Assembly (NCBI GenBank): GCA_038503035.1 | Contig: JAVSML010024243.1 | Location: 190,647-254,646 of the forward strand | DNA from: Crocodylus rhombifer | Lineage: Eukaryota > Chordata > Crocodylia > Crocodylidae | Length of the DNA stretch: 64,000 nt | Reading direction: 5' to 3' | In this document: in pieces, positions 59,461-64,000 of the stretch | Numbering within the stretch: the first letter of the stretch is position 1 | Layout of the letters: each line of letters opens with the position of its first letter | Translations under genes and position numbers: made by a program | Notes under the pieces: model-generated | What the model saw: only the letters and a program-made list of their open reading frames with translations | The model's database searches: none | Told to the model about the DNA's origin: nothing

Positions 59461-60058
59461 GGAGTAGGAGAGCCTGCATTAGTCAGGTAGTCTCTTTCCA
59501 GCAGCCAAAAGTGAGGAGCTCCTGGCTGCAGGGCTTCTGAAGGGACTGGGTATTGAGGGACAATCTTGCAGGTCTGGGAACTGAGGCAAGTCCCCTGGGC
59601 TAAGAAAGACTGGGTTTACAGGCCTTTGTTTATGTTAAACCCCTAGATGGGAGAGGCATCTGCCAGAGGGTGGTGATGTTCCATGTTTAATTAAATTAGC
59701 CTGATTGTTTAGCCATGAGCCTTGCTGGGGTAGGCTCAAGGCCTCTTTAGAGGACTGGTAAATCAGGAGCCTCAAACTGAGACTGGGCCCCAGTGAGGAG
59801 CCCAGGAACCTAGAATAAGGCTGAGACCCAGAACCCAAAATTGCAAGAGCCCAGGGAGAGGTGGAGCTGGGCCAGAGGGTACATGAACCCAGAGTGTGCC
59901 AAGCCAGACTAGAGAAGAGGGGCTGCATGCAGGACTGAGGGTTCAAGGGTACTGAGGCAATACTACACTAGTCAAACCCCCTGCCTGTGGGAGGATCATC
60001 CAAACCACCCTATAGAAACGTCTCTATATAATCCATAAAATAAAACTCTACATGAAAC
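59461..60058. other. GC-richer unclassified block
   Basis: 59480-59970 is moderately GC-rich, with many 'gagccc/gggctg' words and a minus-strand frame (59635-59946) that has no domain. It could be part of an LTR or transposon. 'ataaaataaaactctaca' near 60036 resembles a poly(A) signal region. Confidence 0.35.
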
Positions 60059-60094
60059 TATCGTCAACCCTGACACAATACAGGGTTGACGATA
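60059..60094. repeat. Perfect 14-bp inverted repeat (hairpin)
   Basis: 'tatcgtcaaccctg' (60059-60072) and 'cagggttgacgata' (60081-60094) are exact reverse complements around the 8-nt loop 'acacaata'. Confidence 0.85.
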
Positions 60095-60229
60095 CCCTAA
60101 CCTGCCATGGGTAAATCAAGGGAATCATGGCAGTCAATGTCCTGCTTTTATATAATGTTGTCAGTATATGCTGAAGAGGAACTGCGTAAAGGGCCGCACT
60201 CTGCACTACAGAGGAAGGCAGAATTCCCC

Positions 60230-62115
60230 CCGGTTCATACCAAGCTTACCAATCTGACCAGGGATAAAATTCTTTCCTGAACAGGTATGGCAATCGGTCT
60301 GACCCTGAGTGGAGAGGCAAGACCTCCTAGCCAGGAACTGTGTGGATGCCTTTACGAGTGTTATGTATAAGTTGTTACATGTGTCCAGGGATTGCTGGAG
60401 AGAACTGAAGGGACCAACAGCACTGCTCTCTGAAGAAACAAACTTTATAGTTCTATAGGCTTAACTCCTTGGTCATTTGATAACTACACAGGAACCTTTG
60501 GCTTCAGTTCCAGCAAGAGCATTTGCACACCCCAGTTGAAGTCCCCAGTCTTGGCTGTAGCCAATACTCAGTGCCTCTGTGAGAGACTTAAAAACAGTTG
60601 ACACATAGCAGAAAGGGGGCAGTGGGCAAAGTCTAGAAGCATGGAAAATACCCTTGGTAGAACACAGGCATAGCTATGCCTAGATCATCCCTTACCAGTG
60701 GCTGTCCAACCTCTTCTTGAATGCCTCCAGTGATGGAGAGTCCACAACTTGTGTAGGCAGTCTATTGCACTGCCTCACTATTCTAACAGTGAAGAAATTT
60801 TTTCAGGATATCCAACCTAAAGTTACTTTGCTGCAACTTCAAGTCATTGATCTGTGTCCTCTCTGCAGCAAGAGAGAAACAGTACTTTTCCTCCTCTTTA
60901 TGGCAGCCTTTCAACTATTTGAAAATTGTTATCATGTCTGCTCTTAAGCACCTTTTGCACAAGCTGAACATCCTTTAGCCCTTCCTCATATGACTTGCTT
61001 CTCAGCCCTTGATCATCTTTGTTGCCTACCTCTGGGACCTATCTAACTTCCCTGTACCCTTTTTAAAATGTGAAGGGCAGAACTGCTTACTCCAGAGTAA
61101 GCCTAACCAGTGCTGAGTAAATGGGCATTTTCATCACCTGTGTCTTGCACCTAATGCTTTTATTGATGCAGCCCAAAACCACATTCACCTTTTATATGGC
61201 TGCATCACACTGCAGGTCCATCTTGAGTCTGTGGTCTACCAAGACTCCCAAGTCCTTTTCCACAGTGCGTCACCTATTTTATATTGTGCTTTTGATTATT
61301 TCTTCTGCGGTGTAGCACCTTACATTTGTCCACATTGAACTTCATCCTGTTAGCTCTAGCCCAACCTTCCAATCTGTCAGTATCCTTCTGAATTAGGTTT
61401 GCATCCTCCAGTGTGTTTGCAAACCTTCCCAGGTTTGTCATCTGCAAATTTGTTCAAGAAGCTTTCTATTCCAGCATCCAGATTGTTAATAAACACATTG
61501 AAAAGTACCAGGTCCAGGACAGACCCCTGTGGGACTCCCTTTGAAACCTCTTGCCATTCTGACTTGGACCTATTAATAATTGCCCTTTGCTTGCAGGTAT
61601 TGAGCCAGTTATCTATTCACCTTACAGTTGTTTTATCTCGCCTACATTTCTCCAGTTTGCTTATGAGATGATCATGCGGGACCTTGTCAAAAACCTTGCT
61701 GAAGTCCAGATGCACTATGTCCACAGCATTCTTTTCATCCACCCAAGTAGGTACTTAGAGAAGGAGATCAAGTTTTGTTTGACTCTGTTTTTCATGAAGC
61801 CATGCTTGCTGCTTCCTATCAGTCCTTCTTCCTCCCGATGCTTGCAAAGGGCCTTCCTTACAATATGCTCCTATAACTTCCCATGTGTTGAGGTGAGACT
61901 AACTGGTCTGTAATTCTCTGGGTCCTCCCTTTTGCTTTTTAAAAGAGGGACACTATGCTGGCCCTTTTCTAGTCATTTGGTACCTATTCTGTTTGCCACC
62001 ACTTTGTGAAGACCACTGCCAAGAGCTCTGAGATCAACTCTGTGTGTGCTCATGTACTCAGCTGTTCCTATTTTAAGATTTTCCAGGGTCCAAGACCCAG
62101 AACTGCTCACTCTTT
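60230..62115 (-). pseudogene. Long CR1/L3-like LINE remnant (RT to 3' region)
   Basis: On the minus strand, 61660-61735 reads 'AVDIVHLDFSKVFDKVPHDH', the RT motif-A block with its catalytic Asp. Further on come 'GWARANRMKFNVDKCKVLH' (61330-61400) and, in broken frames, the 'GKGLGSLGR' and 'SRAEK' regions. The 3' region runs past 'cttcttgaatgcctccagtg' (60714 on) to 'gggataaaattctttcctga' (60261-60280). About 60365-60650 does not fit and may be an insertion. Many stops and frameshifts; inactive. It is the most complete LINE in the window. Confidence 0.8.
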
Positions 62116-64000
62116 GCAGTCTCCATACTCTTCCTCCAGCAGCTGACAACTAGTTTCTTCAGCCTGCTCCCCCGAGTTTATCTCGTCTGAATACCTGTTG
62201 GGTGCTAGGCACATCATGAACATTGAGACTGTTGAAGCTAAAGGCTCAATATGTCTGTCCCAGAGATAGACGGTTCTCTAACTGTTTCCTTCCCCGTGTC
62301 CTAGGTGTATGTGGAAACAGGCATGCAACATTTAACAACATGGAAACAGTTAACACAGAAATAGTGCAATAAAACCTGTAGTCCATCACACAGTCTCACA
62401 TTCTGGGTAGTAGTGATGTGGGCTCAAATTCTCTCAAGCAAAGGAGAGGTTGGAACATCCTTTGTTAATCACTCAAGCCTAGGGTATGTTATGTGACGAG
62501 CAGCTTTCAGTCTCATTTCTTGATGCTATAACTTCTTGCTGCATGAAAATTATTTTGTAGAAGGAAGTCTTCTGCATGCTAGTCATTTTCTACTGGAATA
62601 AAGCTAACCTCCTAGCCAAATTATAAGCTTTATCTAAATATGTCCCTTATATTGGTAGCTTACAACCTAAGTGGGCCAAATACACCTAGGCAATGGCCTA
62701 GATATGTCAAAACAAATCACTACAGAGGAATAATTTTTTTAACTAATAACAATGCCTTAAAAAAAAATTCAGTTAATGATAGCAAAATTATTCTGTGTTT
62801 CTCTTTCTCATCACTGTTGCCTAATTCTCTCTACCTTTTTAATATCTTTCCATTCGTACTTACCCGGTTTTAATTCCTTGTTCCTCCATTTCCTGCTCTT
62901 CTTTTTCCTGTATTTTATGCTTCACGTGTCTTTTTCATTGGTATGCAAAACGTTATTAACTCTTCACCATGCTTGGAACGTGAACAACAGATGGAAGAGC
63001 CTCAGGCTACCAGCAGTACAATTTGAATATCCTGTATATCGTTAGCATATTACTTTCCAAAGGTTGTTGTTTTATACCCCTAAAATTGGTTTTACCAGTG
63101 TGTGCTAGAGGCCAGTCAAATAAGAAGTCTCTTTCTGTATCCCCTGCAGTGCCTCTCTAATCCCTGAGAGCAGAGATTCCTCTTCCCATGTTTTCCATTG
63201 GCTAAGTATGGACGATGTGTAAAAATCTGTTACCATAAAATGGTGCAAATCAATCCTAAAAATTAGGACAATGTAGAACTATATATATATTGTCAGATTA
63301 GGAAAACTAACAAGAGATGCTTCCTTATGTAGTTTTTGAGGTTGGTATTGACACACACCATAACTTCAAAGAATGAATAGAAAATATTTGTACACACACG
63401 TCTAACCACAGTGTTTAATAATAACCAATAAAGAATAAAGAATAATTTATCTTCTGACTGGAAGGAGAATATCTGATGGATGTTTTTGGCAGTGAGCTCG
63501 TATTCTCTTTTTTTCTCATTCTCACCTTTGACTTCTACCTACCTCTGCAGTTTCCATATGGTCTTAACATGTTTCCAAGAAAAGTAATGAACGAACAGGG
63601 GGTAAGCAGAATAATATACCTTTAAAATTTAGTACCCACATTTAAATCAGTTACTGGAAATACTCATGGGCTGCTTGTCTTAGTAGAGTACAATAATTAG
63701 AATAACAATGATAAGTTAAGTTCTCAGCTGATTTACACTGGTGTAATTCAACCAAGGCCAGATTTTCATACAGAACCCTAAATATACCAAGAATCTGTCT
63801 CTGTCTTTCAATTTTACTTTTATTAACTCTTTCAAGTAGGGTTTATTACTACTTGAGAGTCTTATGAATTTAATGGTGAAGGATTCTGGAATTTGCTTCC
63901 CAATTTAAGGAAGTGAGCCTTTTTATAACTTTGTTATATTATATATTATTACCCTGGTTTCATTAATGCCTTTACTGTAACACTTTTCAAAATTCAGACC
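62116..64000. other. Non-coding DNA, nothing recognised
   Basis: AT-rich to the end of the window with no assignable gene or repeat family. The frames 62640-62873 and 62776-63045 overlap each other and lack domains. Confidence 0.45.

Noticed and set aside
60717..61913. Plus-strand frames of 64-108 aa
   Set aside because: Antisense of the long CR1/L3-like LINE on the minus strand.

Overview
The window looks like non-genic vertebrate nuclear DNA, most likely from a crocodilian (alligator or crocodile type). It is AT-rich and has no convincing host exon, tRNA, rRNA, CpG-island promoter or microbial operon. It carries many CR1-family LINE copies. Several end in the 3' tail pattern I associate from memory with crocodilian CR1 (an octamer-like 'tagtttcatagtttc' end followed by 'ggaagggacc/tctg'). 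The species call is inferred from repeat style and was not confirmed by any search.

Layout. 1-2.3 kb: mostly unremarkable AT-rich DNA with a small local repeat. 2.3-4.7 kb: an old CR1/L3-like LINE in antisense, split by a GC-richer insertion. 5.6-6.1 kb: CR1 RT fragment (+). 6.1-6.8 and 9.8-10.5 kb: two diverged copies of an unidentified repeat in the same orientation. 7.7-9.2 kb: a DNA transposon with inverted ends that hosts a CR1 3' half. 11.7-12.0 kb: tRNA-SINE-like fold-back repeat. 12.7-15.5 kb: a tiny CR1 fragment between perfect direct repeats, a broken hAT transposase (-), a CR1 (-) and a piece of a TA-flanked MITE. 19.4-20.35 kb: a GC/TATA promoter-like block followed by ~100-bp tandem units, possibly an LTR. 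21.0-22.85 kb: a short interspersed repeat split by a 186-bp hAT MITE with a near-perfect 8-bp target duplication, then another CR1 (-). 27.65-28.8 kb: CR1 (+) split by a minisatellite-bearing insert. 29.7-32.7 kb: old CR1/L3-like (-) split by ~1.6 kb of other elements. 32.9-33.05 kb: an inverted pair of short repeats. 40.8-41.5 kb: MITE. 42.6-45.1 kb: composite hAT element with a nested MITE and TG- and CT-rich tracts. 45.6-46.06 kb: hAT-like end. 51.4-53.3 kb: CR1 (+) split by a 1,136-bp element with inverted ends and a 6-bp duplication. 54.3 and 55.35 kb: short repeat and CR1 tail. 59.3-62.1 kb: MITE, a perfect 14-bp hairpin and a long CR1/L3-like LINE (-).

No genes act together here. The coding remnants are CR1 ORF2 reverse transcriptases and one hAT transposase, all broken by stops, frameshifts or altered catalytic residues. 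The informative content is the nesting order of the elements. I did not find an undescribed biological system. The best leads are structural: clean nested insertions, fold-back repeats, a hammerhead-like core in a short repeat, and the promoter-plus-tandem block. Family assignments come from memory of sequence style, and breakpoints are approximate unless a target duplication is stated.
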